64,000 nucleotides of DNA from Streptomyces sp. NK08204 (GTDB lineage: Bacteria; Actinomycetota; Actinomycetes; Streptomycetales; Streptomycetaceae), in assembly GCF_020400585.1 (NCBI RefSeq), contig NZ_JAINVF010000010.1:1-64000 (forward strand). The letters are read 5' to 3'. Shown one piece after another: positions 25,413 through 35,422 of the stretch; position 1 is the stretch's first letter; each line of letters begins with the position of its first letter. The position numbers and the translations under genes are program-made. The notes below the pieces were generated by a model that worked only from the letters and a program-made list of their open reading frames with translations, was not told the origin of the DNA and did not search any database.

Positions 25413-27188
25413 TCAGAGCTTCTCGGGCGTCCTGATGCCCAGCAGGGCCATGCCCCGGTGCAGGGTGCGGGCCGTGACGTCGCACAGGAAGAGGCGGTTC
25501 TCCACCTGCTGAGGCGTCTCGGCCTTCAGCACCGGGCACTTGTCGTAGAACGACGTGTACAGCGAGGCCAACTGGTACAGGTACGCGGCGAGCTTGTGCG
25601 GGGCGTACTCCGACGCCGCCTCCGCCACCGTCTCCGCGAAGGCGTCGGCGTGCAGACCGAGGGCACGCTCGGCGTCCGTCAGCGCCAGCTCCGGGTGGGC
25701 CGCCGGGCGGACCTCGCCCGCCTTGCGGAGGATGGACCGGATACGGGCGTAGGCGTACTGGAGGTACACGCTCGTGTCGCCGTTGAGCGAGACCATCTGG
25801 TCCAGGTCGAACTTGTAGTCCCGGTTCGCCGACGTGGACAGGTCCGCGTACTTCACGGCGCCGATGCCCACCTGGGCGCCACGCTCGGCGATCTCCTCCT
25901 CGGAGAGGTCCTGGGCCTTCTCGCGGACGACGGCCGACGCGCGGTCGATCGCCTCGTCGAGGAGGTCCACCAGCCGGACCGTCTCGCCCTCACGCGTCTT
26001 GAACGGCTTGCCGTCCTTGCCGAGGACCGTGCCGAACGCCAGCTGGACGGCCGTGACGTCGTCGTTCAGCCAGCCGGCCCGCCGCGCGGTCTCGAAGACC
26101 ATCCGGAAATGCAGGGCCTGACGGGCGTCCACCACGTACAGGAGGGTGTTCGCCTTCAGGTTGAAGACACGGTCACGGATCGCCGAGAGGTCGGTGGCCG
26201 CGTAGCCGTAGCCCCCGTCGGACTTCTGGACGATCAGCGGGACCGGGTTGCCGTCCGGGCCCTTGATGTCGTCGAAGAACACGCACAGGGCGCCCTCGGA
26301 GCGGACCGCGACACCCGACTCCTCCAGCAGGCGGCACGTCTCGGCCAGCATGTCGTTGTAGCCGGACTCACCGACGATGTCCGGGTCCTGGATGTCCATG
26401 TCCAGCTTCTCGAAGACGGAGAAGAAGTAGATCTTCGACTCGTCCACGAACCTCTGCCACATGGCGAGCGTGTGCGGCTCGCCGGCCTGGAGGTCCACCA
26501 CCCGGCGCCGCGAGCGCGTCTTGAACTCCTCGTCCGCGTCGAACTTCTTCCGCGCGGCCTTGTAGAGGCGGTCGAGGTTCGACATCGCCTCCTGGCCCGA
26601 GGCCGCGGTGTCCTCGGTGGACGCCTTGTGGTCCAGCTCGTGCGGGTGCTCGTCCAGGTACTGGATGAGCATGCCGAACTGGGTGCCCCAGTCGCCGATG
26701 TGGTGGCGCCGGACCACGTTCTCGCCGGTGAACTCCAGGAGCTGGACCACCGAGTCGCCGATCACGGCGGACCGCAGGTGACCGACGTGCATCTCCTTCG
26801 CCACGTTCGGCTGGGCGTAGTCGATCACCGTGGTGCCCGGGTTCGCGGCGGTGGGCACGCCGAGGCGGCCCGTGTCGTCCGCGTACCGCGCGGCCAGGTT
26901 CCCGGTGATCGCCCGGTCCGTGACCGTGATGTTGAGGAAGCCGGGGCCGGAGACCTCGACGTCCTGGATCACGTCACCCGACTCGACCCGGGCGACGACC
27001 TCGGTCGCCAGCTCCCGCGGGTTGGACTTGGCCTTCTTGGCCAGCGCGAGGATCCCGTTGGCCTGGAAGTCCGCCCGGTCGCTACGTCGCAGCAGCGGGT
27101 CGGCGTCGGCGGCCTCCGGCAGGGTGGCCGAGAGGGCGGACGCGAGGCGCTGCTGGACGGAATCGCTGAGGGACGTGACCGAGGCCAT
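25413..27188 (-). CDS. argS: Arginyl-tRNA synthetase ArgS
   Basis: A 591-residue class I aminoacyl-tRNA synthetase charging tRNA(Arg). It begins with the ArgRS N-terminal tRNA D-loop domain. The HIGH-type motif is AKEMHVGHLRSAVIGD near residue 132, followed by the HHIGDWGTQFGMLI signature. The C-terminal DALR anticodon-binding domain includes SVYLQYAYARIRSILRK. ATG 27188 (MASVTSLSDSVQQRLASAL) fits the family N-terminus; the longer reading to 27242 lies in the intergenic region shared with lysS. It is divergent from lysS with about 137 bases between starts. Confidence 0.96.
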   Translation of the reverse strand: MASVTSLSDSVQQRLASALSATLPEAADADPLLRRSDRADFQANGILALAKKAKSNPRELATEVVARVESGDVIQDVEVSGPGFLNITVTDRAITGNLAARYADDTGRLGVPTAANPGTTVIDYAQPNVAKEMHVGHLRSAVIGDSVVQLLEFTGENVVRRHHIGDWGTQFGMLIQYLDEHPHELDHKASTEDTAASGQEAMSNLDRLYKAARKKFDADEEFKTRSRRRVVDLQAGEPHTLAMWQRFVDESKIYFFSVFEKLDMDIQDPDIVGESGYNDMLAETCRLLEESGVAVRSEGALCVFFDDIKGPDGNPVPLIVQKSDGGYGYAATDLSAIRDRVFNLKANTLLYVVDARQALHFRMVFETARRAGWLNDDVTAVQLAFGTVLGKDGKPFKTREGETVRLVDLLDEAIDRASAVVREKAQDLSEEEIAERGAQVGIGAVKYADLSTSANRDYKFDLDQMVSLNGDTSVYLQYAYARIRSILRKAGEVRPAAHPELALTDAERALGLHADAFAETVAEAASEYAPHKLAAYLYQLASLYTSFYDKCPVLKAETPQQVENRLFLCDVTARTLHRGMALLGIRTPEKL

Positions 27189-27325
27189 AGGAATGGGTGC
27201 CGTTCTCCTCGTGGGGATGGATAGTCCCGGCCAGTATCCCACGGTGGGTAAAGCGGTTTTCGCCGTCGCATCGCGGTCTGTGAGAATGGAGTGTCACCCC
27301 GTTCAGAAAGAAGGACGTGCCGATC

Positions 27326-29056
27326 GTGGCTCAGAGCACCGAGACCACCGACTGGGTCTCCCGTTTCGCGGATGAGGTCATCGAGGAGTCGGAGCGCCGG
27401 GCCCCGGGCAAACCGGTCGTCGTCGCGTCCGGACTCTCCCCCTCCGGACCGATCCACCTCGGCAACCTCCGCGAGGTCATGACCCCGCACCTCGTCGCCG
27501 ACGAGATCCGGCGGCGTGGCCGCCAGGTCCGGCACCTGATCTCCTGGGACGACTACGACCGGTACCGCAAGGTGCCGGCGGGCGTCGCAGGCGTCGACGA
27601 GTCCTGGGCCGAGCACATCGGCAAGCCGCTGACCTCCGTGCCCGCCCCGAAGGGCTCGGCGTACCCGAACTGGGCCGAGCACTTCAAGGCCGCCATGGTC
27701 GAGTCGCTGGCCGAGCTGGGCGTCGAGTTCGACGGGATCAGCCAGACCGAGCAGTACACCTCCGGTGTCTATCGCGAGCAGGTCCTGCACGCGATGAAGC
27801 ACCGCGGTGACATCGACGCGGTCCTCGCCCAGTACCGGACGAAGCCGAAGCCCGCCAAGAAGCAGCAGAAGCCCGTCGACGAGGCCGAGCTGGAGGCCGA
27901 GGAGGGCTCGGGCGCCGCCTCCGAGGACGACGGCAGCTCCGGCGCCGCCGGGTACTTCCCGTACAAGCCGTACTGCGGCACCTGCGAGAAGGACCTGACG
28001 ACCGTCACCTCCTACGACGACGACACCACCGAGATGGCGTACACCTGCACCTCGTGCGGCTTCTCGGAGACCGTCCGGCTCAGCGAGTTCAACCGCGGCA
28101 AGCTGGTCTGGAAGGTCGACTGGCCGATGCGCTGGGCCTACGAGGGCGTCGTCTTCGAGCCGAGCGGCGTCGACCACTCCTCGCCCGGCTCCAGCTTCCA
28201 GGTGGGCGGGCAGATCGTCGGCATCTTCGGCGGCAAGCAGCCGATCGGCCCGATGTACGCGTTCGTCGGCATCAGCGGCATGGCGAAGATGTCGTCCTCG
28301 CGCGGTGGCGTGCCCACCCCGGCCGACGCGCTGAAGATCATGGAGCCGCAGATCCTGCGCTGGCTCTACGCCCGCCGCAGGCCGAACCAGTCCTTCAAGA
28401 TCGCCTTCGACCAGGAGATCCAGCGGCTGTACGACGAGTGGGACAAGCTCGCGGGCAAGGTCGCCGACGGGTCCGCCCTGCCGGCGGACGTCGCCGCCTA
28501 CACGCGCGCCGTCGGCACCGCTGCCGGTGAGCTGCCCAGGACCCGGCGCCCGCTGCCGTACCGCACGCTCGCGTCCGTCGCCGACATCACCGCCGGCCAC
28601 GAGGACCAGGCCCTGCGGATCCTGAGCGAGCTGGACCCCGAGCAGCCGCTGGCCTCCCTGGATCTGGCCCGCCCCCGGTACGACAAGGCCGAAGCGTGGA
28701 TCAACACGCACGTCCCCGCCGACCAGCGCACCATCGTGCGCGACGAGCCCGACGCCGAACTGCTGAAGTCCCTCGACGAGGCGTCCCAGCAGTCCGTACG
28801 GCTGCTGCTGGACGGGCTTGCCGAGCACTGGTCGCTCGACGGGCTGACCCACCTTGTCTACGGCGTGCCGAAGGTACAGGCCGGGTTCTCGGCCGACGCC
28901 ACGCCCAAGGAGCTGCCGCCGGAGATCAAGACCGCCCAGCGGTCGTTCTTCGCGCTGCTCTACCACCTGCTGGTCGGCCGTGACACCGGCCCGCGTCTGC
29001 CCACGCTGCTGCTGGCGGTCGGGCAGGAACGGGTGCGGCGCCTGCTCGGCGAGTAA
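27326..29056 (+). CDS. lysS: Class I lysyl-tRNA synthetase
   Basis: A 576-residue class I LysRS, the archaeal-type enzyme rather than the common bacterial class II form. Class I signatures are clear: SPSGPIHLGNLREVMTPH near residue 37 (HIGH equivalent) and KMSSSRGGVP near residue 318 (KMSKS equivalent). An inserted zinc-like cluster YCGTCEKDL ... YTCTSCGF lies near residues 215-250, preceded by a Glu/Ser-rich loop. GTG 27326 is preferred over GTG 27317 because AAGAAGGA then has proper spacing. It is monocistronic with its own terminator and divergent from argS. Confidence 0.95.
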   Translation: MAQSTETTDWVSRFADEVIEESERRAPGKPVVVASGLSPSGPIHLGNLREVMTPHLVADEIRRRGRQVRHLISWDDYDRYRKVPAGVAGVDESWAEHIGKPLTSVPAPKGSAYPNWAEHFKAAMVESLAELGVEFDGISQTEQYTSGVYREQVLHAMKHRGDIDAVLAQYRTKPKPAKKQQKPVDEAELEAEEGSGAASEDDGSSGAAGYFPYKPYCGTCEKDLTTVTSYDDDTTEMAYTCTSCGFSETVRLSEFNRGKLVWKVDWPMRWAYEGVVFEPSGVDHSSPGSSFQVGGQIVGIFGGKQPIGPMYAFVGISGMAKMSSSRGGVPTPADALKIMEPQILRWLYARRRPNQSFKIAFDQEIQRLYDEWDKLAGKVADGSALPADVAAYTRAVGTAAGELPRTRRPLPYRTLASVADITAGHEDQALRILSELDPEQPLASLDLARPRYDKAEAWINTHVPADQRTIVRDEPDAELLKSLDEASQQSVRLLLDGLAEHWSLDGLTHLVYGVPKVQAGFSADATPKELPPEIKTAQRSFFALLYHLLVGRDTGPRLPTLLLAVGQERVRRLLGE

Positions 29057-29086
29057 GCGACGAGCGCGGCGAGCAAGCCGTGAAGG

Positions 29087-29114
29087 AAAGGGGCCCTCGT
29101 GAGAGGGCCCCTTT
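29087..29114 (+). terminator. Terminator after lysS
   Basis: A 12-bp perfect stem (AAAGGGGCCCTC at 29087-29098 with 29103-29114), a 4-base loop and a TTTT end follow the lysS stop by 30 bases. It is symmetric enough to serve the convergent DUF2637 gene as well. Confidence 0.85.
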
Positions 29115-29156
29115 TCGATGTGTCCTGACGACTTCGTCGTGGTCCTACGGCGTTCC

Positions 29157-30428
29157 CTACGCGATGTGGTCCTCTTCGAGTTCCGCGTTGAAGCGGTTCG
29201 TGAAGTGGCTGACCATGTGCTTGGCTTCCGTGTCCGGCAGGGCGATGCCGAACTCCGCCTGCACGTTGTCGGCGAACTGGCCGGGCGTGGGGTAGCTGCC
29301 GTTGATCGACTGGCGGAAGACCTGGTAGTAGGCCTCCTCGTCCGGCTCGGCCGGCGCGGTGCCGCCGCCTTCGCCCAGCTCCCGGGTGCGGTTGGGGCCG
29401 ACCGGGATGGGGAAACTGCCGGTCTCCTCCGGGGAGGGCTGCTGGAACTGCTCCGGCGGCTGCTCCTCGTACCACTCCTCGTACTGCTCCTCGGGGACGT
29501 ACTGGGGCTCGGGGGGCGGTTCGTAGGTGGGGTCGTAGTCGCCGTGGTACTCGATCTGGCGCTGGGCCTGGAACCAGGGGCTCTCTTCGTCGACCGGGGG
29601 GTTCTCAGGTCGGCCGGTGTGCCGGGTGTGCTGGCTGGGCAGCTCGGGGCGCGGGCCGCCGGGAGGTGCCGCCTGCTGGGGGACGGGAGCGGAACCGGCG
29701 GCACGACCGCCCGCGGCCACGGCAGGTATGAGGGTCGGCTCGATGCCGGCCGCTGCCAGGCCCGCCGGGGCCGTCTCCGCCAGGGGCACGCCGTAGCGGG
29801 CCAGGCGCAGCGGCATCAGGGACTCCACCGGGGCCTTGCGGCGCCAGGCCCGGCCGAAGCGGGAACGCAGGCGGGCCTGGTAGACGAGACGTTCCTGCTC
29901 CAGCTTGATGACCTGGTCGTAGGAGCGCAGCTCCCACAGCTTCATGCGGCGCCAGAGCAGGAACGTGGGGACCGGCGAGAGCAGCCAGCGGGTGAGGCGG
30001 ACACCCTCCATGTGCTTGTCGGCCGTGATGTCCGCGATACGGCCGACCGCGTGCCGGGCCGCCTCCACCGAGACGACGAAGAGCACCGGGATCACCGCGT
30101 GCATGCCCACGCCCAGCGGGTCCGGCCAGGCGGCGGCTCCGTTGAAGGCGATCGTCGCCGCCGTCAGGAGCCAGGCCGTCTGGCGCAGCAGGGGGAAGGG
30201 GATGCGGATCCAGGTCAGCAGCAGGTCCAGGGACAGCAGGACACAGATGCCCGCGTCGATGCCGATCGGGAACACGTACGAGAAGTTCCCGAAGCCCTTC
30301 TTGATGGCCAGCTCACGGACGGCCGCGTACGAGCCGGCGAAGCCGATGCCGGCGATGATCAAGGCGCCGGAAACGACCACGCCGATGAGAACGCGGTGCA
30401 TCCGAGTCAGCTGCGGTGGCGCGGCCAC
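29157..30428 (-). CDS. DUF2637 (SpdB-like) membrane protein
   Basis: A 423-residue protein. The first ~150 residues hold four membrane spans (VLIGVVVSGALIIAGIGFAG, FPIGIDAGICVLLSLDLLL and two more), as in DUF2637 proteins, which include Spd-type plasmid-spreading proteins. A basic cytoplasmic helix region follows, then a Pro/Glu-rich disordered linker (PPPEPQYVPEEQYEEWYEE). The folded C-terminal ~70 residues (YYQVFRQSINGSYPTPGQFA) look like a small helical or winged-helix module. Chromosomal members are common and of unknown function. GTG 30428 has a strong GGGGAGGGGAG upstream. Confidence 0.85.
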   Translation of the reverse strand: MAAPPQLTRMHRVLIGVVVSGALIIAGIGFAGSYAAVRELAIKKGFGNFSYVFPIGIDAGICVLLSLDLLLTWIRIPFPLLRQTAWLLTAATIAFNGAAAWPDPLGVGMHAVIPVLFVVSVEAARHAVGRIADITADKHMEGVRLTRWLLSPVPTFLLWRRMKLWELRSYDQVIKLEQERLVYQARLRSRFGRAWRRKAPVESLMPLRLARYGVPLAETAPAGLAAAGIEPTLIPAVAAGGRAAGSAPVPQQAAPPGGPRPELPSQHTRHTGRPENPPVDEESPWFQAQRQIEYHGDYDPTYEPPPEPQYVPEEQYEEWYEEQPPEQFQQPSPEETGSFPIPVGPNRTRELGEGGGTAPAEPDEEAYYQVFRQSINGSYPTPGQFADNVQAEFGIALPDTEAKHMVSHFTNRFNAELEEDHIA

Positions 30429-30542
30429 TCGTACTCCCCTCCCCTAGCGTGCTGTTGCGCGCAACAGAGTGGCACATGTGTGCGTCGAACGCGGTACCGG
30501 TCCTTCCGGACGCCTTCCGGACGCCCCGTGCCGCAGGTGCGG

Positions 30543-31478
30543 TCAGCTCTTCTTCGCGGCGGACCTGGACGGCGACACACGGGGGGAGGCGGACCCGGAC
30601 GGGGACTTCGAGGGGGACTTCGCGGCCGGCCCGGAGGGGGACGCGGAAGACGTGTCCGGCGAACCGGCGCCCGTGGCACGGCCGTTGGCCTTCGACACGG
30701 CTGCCACGACCTCCTTGGCGGCCCTCACCGCGGCCTTCGTCAGGTCGTCGGCGTTCGGGGTCTTCTCGCCCGCGAGACCGGCACCGTTGTAGTCGACGGT
30801 GATGACGACGTTCTCGGCGCGGGCGACGACCGTCTGCTGCTTGAAGGCGCCTTCCTTCTTCTTCAGGTCGTAGCGCACGACCATCGCCTCGTCACCCGCC
30901 CCGGTCATCGGCACCGAACTGCCGTTCTTCGCACCGGTCACCGTCTGGGCGCCCTTGACCTGCTGGGTGTAGTAGGTGTGCGCCTGCGTGTTGCCGGAGC
31001 CGCGGTGGGCGTCCGAGTCGAAGCGGAGCAGGGAGACGTTGAGCCAGCGGAACTGCGAGCCCTTGACGCCGTTGTTGTCCAGGCTGCTCCAGGAACAGGA
31101 GGAACGGGACGCCGTGTCGTCGCTGGGGCCCTCCTTGCCGGACTTGGTGCCCTTGGGCACCAGCGTGGCCAGGGTCTTGCCCGACAGCACCGAGCAGGGC
31201 TCGGGCAGCTTCTGGAACGCCGCGGGCTGCACGGTCGGTGAGGCGCTGGCCGAGGGCTGCTGGGAGGCGCCGGTGCTCGGCGAGGCGCTGTCGCCGGACT
31301 TGTCCTTGCCGTCGCCGGAGTCCGAGGAGCAGCCGGCGGCTATCAGCACCACGGGGACTGTTGCCGCGCAGACGAGGGCACGGCGCAGGCGCTTGGCTCG
31401 CTGGTCATTCCCCCACTGCCTGAAGGGCGTGGGAGATACCGCCATGGCACGGACGACTCGCTGGGCTGCTTGCTGCAT
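30543..31478 (-). CDS. DUF3558 lipoprotein (first paralogue)
   Basis: A 311-residue lipoprotein. A long basic N-region leads into the membrane segment RALVCAATVPVVLIAAGCSS, with the lipobox Cys. A Ser/Ala linker follows, then the DUF3558 domain starting LPEPCSVLSGKTLATLV with paired cysteines (PCS...SSCSW) and a long predicted beta fold. The C-tail is Ser/Pro-rich and disordered. DUF3558 lipoproteins are secreted proteins of unknown function, abundant in actinobacteria. ATG 31478 (MQQAAQRVVRAMAV) follows AAGGA; the longer readings lack a ribosome binding site. A paralogue follows upstream at 31605. Confidence 0.86.
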   Translation of the reverse strand: MQQAAQRVVRAMAVSPTPFRQWGNDQRAKRLRRALVCAATVPVVLIAAGCSSDSGDGKDKSGDSASPSTGASQQPSASASPTVQPAAFQKLPEPCSVLSGKTLATLVPKGTKSGKEGPSDDTASRSSCSWSSLDNNGVKGSQFRWLNVSLLRFDSDAHRGSGNTQAHTYYTQQVKGAQTVTGAKNGSSVPMTGAGDEAMVVRYDLKKKEGAFKQQTVVARAENVVITVDYNGAGLAGEKTPNADDLTKAAVRAAKEVVAAVSKANGRATGAGSPDTSSASPSGPAAKSPSKSPSGSASPRVSPSRSAAKKS

Positions 31479-31604
31479 GGTTCCTTCACTCATGACGCCG
31501 GGTGTTCGTTCGGGTTCCTGCGGAGCCACCGTACGCGGTGGAAAAGCTGTGCGGTTTCCGTTCACGGGCTGTGCGGCCGGGTGCGGAAGCGACCGCGAGA
31601 GGTG

Positions 31605-32468
31605 TCAGCCGTTGAGCGCGTCGGCCAGCCGGGAGGCCAGATCACGGGCCCTGTCCTGCATTTCCTTGCTGTCCGGGACCGCACCGACGGTCATCGGCTG
31701 CTCCTCGTACGCGATGGTGACGATGACGTTGGACGTGCGGAACACCACAGTCACCGTGCGCTGTTCGACCGTCGAACCGGAGTCGCCGAGCTGGTCGTCG
31801 AGGTAGGCCTCGTCGCCGAGTCCGGACAGCGCGCGCGGCTGGAGGTCGGCCGGGGCGGCGCCGGAGGACGAATCGCCGTCACTCGCGGAGTTCGTGGGGG
31901 TCGACGTCGCGGACGAGGAGGACGCGGAGGACGAAGGGGAGGGAGGAGCGGCGGATGCGGAGGAGTGGTCGGCGGCGGGGCTTGCGGAGGACTCCGTCGC
32001 GGGCGCGCCGGCGGCGGGGCCGGGAATGCCGGCCGCCGTCCGCTTGTCCTGGTACAGCTTCTGCGCCTGGTCGTCGTCGCTGACCGTGTTGTCGTACGAC
32101 ACCACGCGCTCGAAGTCGACCGAGAGCCGGTCGGTGGCCTCGCCGGAGTCGTTCTTCCAGCGGCAGCCCACCTTGCGGTCGGTGTCGTAGGTGAGCGCGG
32201 CCTCGCCCTGGTAGGCCTTGTCGCGCTGCTCCTGGTCGGCGATCTGCCGGATGCCGGGCAGCAGCGTGTCGAGGGTGTCGTGGCCGACCGCGCCGCACGG
32301 CTCGGGGAGGCTGCGGTAGCGGCCGGGCTGGGCCTCGACCGTGGCCGTGCCGACGGCACCCGGATTGGCGTCGTCCGTCGGGCTGTCCCCGGCGGACCCG
32401 CTCGTGCAGCCGGCCAGCAACGCCGCGAGGAGGGCGGCGGTGCCGGTTACGTACGCCTTCCGCTGCAC
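31605..32468 (-). CDS. DUF3558 lipoprotein (second paralogue)
   Basis: A 287-residue lipoprotein, with the signal TGTAALLAALLAGCTSGSAG and the same core (LPEPCGAVGHDTLDTLLPGI, GCRWKNDSGEATDRL) as the neighbour at 30543. The two paralogues are side by side on the - strand with a 126-base gap, probably from an old duplication. A Ser/Ala/Pro-rich loop interrupts the domain at about residues 145-205. GTG 32468 is the start. A 203-base gap separates it from the divergent rtcB. Confidence 0.86.
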   Translation of the reverse strand: MQRKAYVTGTAALLAALLAGCTSGSAGDSPTDDANPGAVGTATVEAQPGRYRSLPEPCGAVGHDTLDTLLPGIRQIADQEQRDKAYQGEAALTYDTDRKVGCRWKNDSGEATDRLSVDFERVVSYDNTVSDDDQAQKLYQDKRTAAGIPGPAAGAPATESSASPAADHSSASAAPPSPSSSASSSSATSTPTNSASDGDSSSGAAPADLQPRALSGLGDEAYLDDQLGDSGSTVEQRTVTVVFRTSNVIVTIAYEEQPMTVGAVPDSKEMQDRARDLASRLADALNG

Positions 32469-32671
32469 GGTCGGGCTCCTCTCGACGCTGTCCAGTGCCC
32501 CTGCCGCCGGTTATTCGGTTGCTGCGGCGGGGCGTCCCCTGCAGACAATGTGTATCGCACGCACTGCTGTGAACGCCGGTCCCTTGTCCCTTTTCATCGA
32601 CCTTGGCGCTGCTTTTGCGTTCTGTTGCTTTAAGGCCATTTGTTGCTGTCCCACGGGGGAACGAGGAAGAG

Positions 32672-33865
32672 ATGTCGTACGTGGAAATGCCGGGCGCGCG
32701 GGTCCCGATCCGCATGTGGACCGACCCGGCCGGTGTCGAGGACGTGGCCCTGCGCCAGCTCCAGAACGTCGCCACCCTGCCCTGGATCAAGGGCCTGGCC
32801 GTGATGCCGGACGTGCACTACGGCAAGGGTGCGACGGTCGGCTCGGTCATCGCCATGAAGGACGCGGTGTGCCCGGCGGCGGTGGGCGTGGACATCGGCT
32901 GCGGGATGTCGGCGGTGAAGACGTCACTGACGGCGAACGACCTGCCCGGGGATCTGTCCCGGCTGCGGACGAAGATCGAGCAGGCGATTCCCGTCGGGCG
33001 GGGTGTGCATGCGACTCCCGTGGAGCCGGGGCGGTTCCACGGGCTCGCCACCGCGGGGTGGGGTGACTTCTGGGAGCGGTTCGACGGCGTCGCGGACGCG
33101 GTGCATTTCCGCAAGGAGCGGGCGGTTGCGCAAATGGGAACCCTCGGAGGAGGGAACCATTTCGTGGAGGTCTGCCTGGACACAGATGATTCGGTGTGGC
33201 TCATGCTGCACTCCGGGTCGCGGAACATCGGCAAGGAACTCGCCGAGTTCCACATAGGTGTGGCACAGAAGCTCCCGCACAACCAGGGCCTGGTCGACCG
33301 CGACCTCGCCGTCTTCGTCGCGGACACTCCGCAGATGGCGGCGTACCGGAACGACCTCTTCTGGGCGCAGGACTACGCGCGCCACAACCGCACGATGATG
33401 ATGGCGCTCCTGAAGGACGTGGTCCGAAAGGAGTTCAAGAAGGCCAAGCCTGCCTTCGAGCCCGAGATCAGCGCGCACCACAACTATGTGGCGGAGGAGC
33501 GGTACGACGGTATGGACCTGCTCGTGACCCGCAAGGGCGCCATCCGGGCGGGCTCCGGCGAGTACGGGATCATCCCGGGCTCCATGGGCACGGGTTCCTA
33601 CATCGTGAAGGGCCTCGGGAACGAGAAGGCCTTCAACTCGGCGTCCCACGGTGCGGGTCGGCGTATGAGCCGCAACGCGGCGAAGCGCCGCTTCTCGACG
33701 AAGGACCTGGAGGAGCAGACGCGGGGAGTGGAGTGCCGTAAGGACTCCGGTGTCGTGGACGAGATCCCGGGCGCGTACAAGCCCATCGAGCAGGTCATCG
33801 AGCAGCAGCGGGATCTTGTGGAGGTCGTGGCGAAGCTGAAGCAGGTCGTCTGTGTGAAGGGGTGA
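32672..33865 (+). CDS. rtcB: RtcB-family RNA ligase
   Basis: A 397-residue RtcB-type protein. RtcB joins 2',3'-cyclic phosphate and 5'-hydroxyl RNA ends with GTP and Mn2+. Signatures are LAVMPDVHYGKGATVGSVIA near residue 46, GVDIGCGMSAVK near residue 75, GTLGGGNHFVEVCLD near residue 154, LHSGSRNIG near residue 180 and the C-terminal guanylylation region SHGAGRRMSRNAAKRRF near residue 328. It is slightly shorter than E. coli RtcB (408). No RtcR or RtcA lies nearby. ATG 32672 follows GAGGAAGAG. Housekeeping versus damage repair cannot be told. Confidence 0.93.
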   Translation: MSYVEMPGARVPIRMWTDPAGVEDVALRQLQNVATLPWIKGLAVMPDVHYGKGATVGSVIAMKDAVCPAAVGVDIGCGMSAVKTSLTANDLPGDLSRLRTKIEQAIPVGRGVHATPVEPGRFHGLATAGWGDFWERFDGVADAVHFRKERAVAQMGTLGGGNHFVEVCLDTDDSVWLMLHSGSRNIGKELAEFHIGVAQKLPHNQGLVDRDLAVFVADTPQMAAYRNDLFWAQDYARHNRTMMMALLKDVVRKEFKKAKPAFEPEISAHHNYVAEERYDGMDLLVTRKGAIRAGSGEYGIIPGSMGTGSYIVKGLGNEKAFNSASHGAGRRMSRNAAKRRFSTKDLEEQTRGVECRKDSGVVDEIPGAYKPIEQVIEQQRDLVEVVAKLKQVVCVKG

Positions 33866-33993
33866 CGCGCGAGCTCGTGACGGCAGGCGTGTGCCGAGCC
33901 CGTGCAGATCTCCTGGGCCTGCGTGCGGAGTTGGGCCGGACGCCTATGCTGCACTGAGCATTTCAAGATCGTCTGCCAAAAAATCACGAGGAC

Positions 33994-35415
33994 ATGAACA
34001 AGTACACAGCGACTGCCGTCGGCCTCGTCCTTACGCTCGGGCTGGTCGCGGGCTGCGATTCCTCCGACGCCGACGACTCCGCCTCCGGGCCGAAGGGCGG
34101 CAGCTGGGCCGGCCCGCACGGCGCGAAGCCCACGGGGCCCGCGTACAGCGGACCCGCGATACCCGGCCTCGCCGCCCGGCCCGCATGGAGCCTGCCGCCC
34201 GCCGGAGCCATCGACCTCGGTGACGCCTTCCTGTTCGTCAAGGATGCCCAGGGCGAGTACGCCACCGGCGGCGGATACACATGGGTGCCGGCCGACGGCT
34301 CGGTCGGCACCCTCCACTCCACCGACGACCCGGAACCGGCCACCTTGGAGTTCCGGGACGTGAAGACCGGGCAGGTGCGCAAGAGCCTGAAGGTGAAGAC
34401 CGATCGTGTGGCCGCCACGACCTGGCACGACGGCGTCCCGGCGGTCGCCGTGTTCGCCGCTGCCACGACGGAGTCGGACGGTCTGAGCCAGGAGAAGACC
34501 ACCACCAAGATCACCGTCTACGGCAGTGACGGCACCGAACTGGGCAAGTCCAGTGTCGAGGGCGACGAGTTCGACGTCCGCGAGGGGTACGTCATCGAGC
34601 AGGACGGTGACGCGAGCCTGAAGCTCACGCCCATGGACGGCGGCGCCGCCCGCAAGGTCACCTGCACCGGACAACTGGCGAGGTGCAGCTTCGACGCGCG
34701 CACCAACGAGATCGACGGCGGGCAGGCCCACGCGCCCTTGATCACCGGCAAGTACGCCTTCCATGTGGAGAACGCGTCCACCTACGAGGACGAGCCCGAA
34801 CAGCTCGTCATGACGGACCTCGCCACCGGCGAGAAGGCCTGGAGCACCGCGGACGTCACCCCGCCGGCGGGCGTGGAGCTTGACGAGGACGGCAAGCGCA
34901 CCAGCGGCGCCCTCCGGGTCCTGGACGTGCGCGACGGCCGTGTCCTCACCGCCTGGGGTGCGGGCGCCTTCTCCCCCGACACCTGGGTGACGGCGACGTA
35001 CGACATCGCGAGCGGCAAACAGGTCGGCGGCTCCTCGAAGTACTCGTACCAGGACAGTCCTGACGACACCATCAACACCGAGGGCTCGTCCGTCTTCACG
35101 CCCGACCACACCCTGGCCGCCGCTCACACCAAGCAGGGCACCGCCGTGTGGCAGCCCGCGGACGGCAAGGAGGTCTGGGCACAGAAGGAGGGCGAGAAGG
35201 CGATGCAGCCGCTGCGTTTCTCCCCGAACGGCATCCTCTACGGCGCCACCAAGGACGAATTCAGCCCGAGCGTGTTCCTCGCCGTCGACGGCCGCACCAA
35301 GAAGGTGCTCGCAAAGAGCCTGCCGGAGGAGGACGTCCCGTTCTTCTCACAGCCGTCGGGGTACGGCTACATCAGCACGCAGAAGGGCTTCTTCGTGTTC
35401 CCGGCCCAGGGCTGA
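33994..35415 (+). CDS. Secreted lipoprotein with beta-propeller-like repeats
   Basis: A 473-residue protein. The signal TAVGLVLTLGLVAGCDSSDA has a lipobox Cys near residue 21, so it should be anchored outside the cell. The rest is a long all-beta region of repeated blocks (VEGDEFDVREGYVIEQDG, LVMTDLATGEKAWSTADV, VWQPADGKEVWAQKEGEK), reminiscent of PQQ/WD-like beta-propellers. I cannot assign a function. It is a single-gene unit ending in a hairpin. Confidence 0.75.
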   Translation: MNKYTATAVGLVLTLGLVAGCDSSDADDSASGPKGGSWAGPHGAKPTGPAYSGPAIPGLAARPAWSLPPAGAIDLGDAFLFVKDAQGEYATGGGYTWVPADGSVGTLHSTDDPEPATLEFRDVKTGQVRKSLKVKTDRVAATTWHDGVPAVAVFAAATTESDGLSQEKTTTKITVYGSDGTELGKSSVEGDEFDVREGYVIEQDGDASLKLTPMDGGAARKVTCTGQLARCSFDARTNEIDGGQAHAPLITGKYAFHVENASTYEDEPEQLVMTDLATGEKAWSTADVTPPAGVELDEDGKRTSGALRVLDVRDGRVLTAWGAGAFSPDTWVTATYDIASGKQVGGSSKYSYQDSPDDTINTEGSSVFTPDHTLAAAHTKQGTAVWQPADGKEVWAQKEGEKAMQPLRFSPNGILYGATKDEFSPSVFLAVDGRTKKVLAKSLPEEDVPFFSQPSGYGYISTQKGFFVFPAQG

Positions 35416-35422
35416 AGCGGGT

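Noticed and set aside
29157..30428. DUF2637 (SpdB-like) gene as evidence for an integrated plasmid
   Set aside because: Chromosomal DUF2637 proteins are common in Streptomyces, and no integrase, replication or transfer genes or attachment-site repeats were seen nearby.
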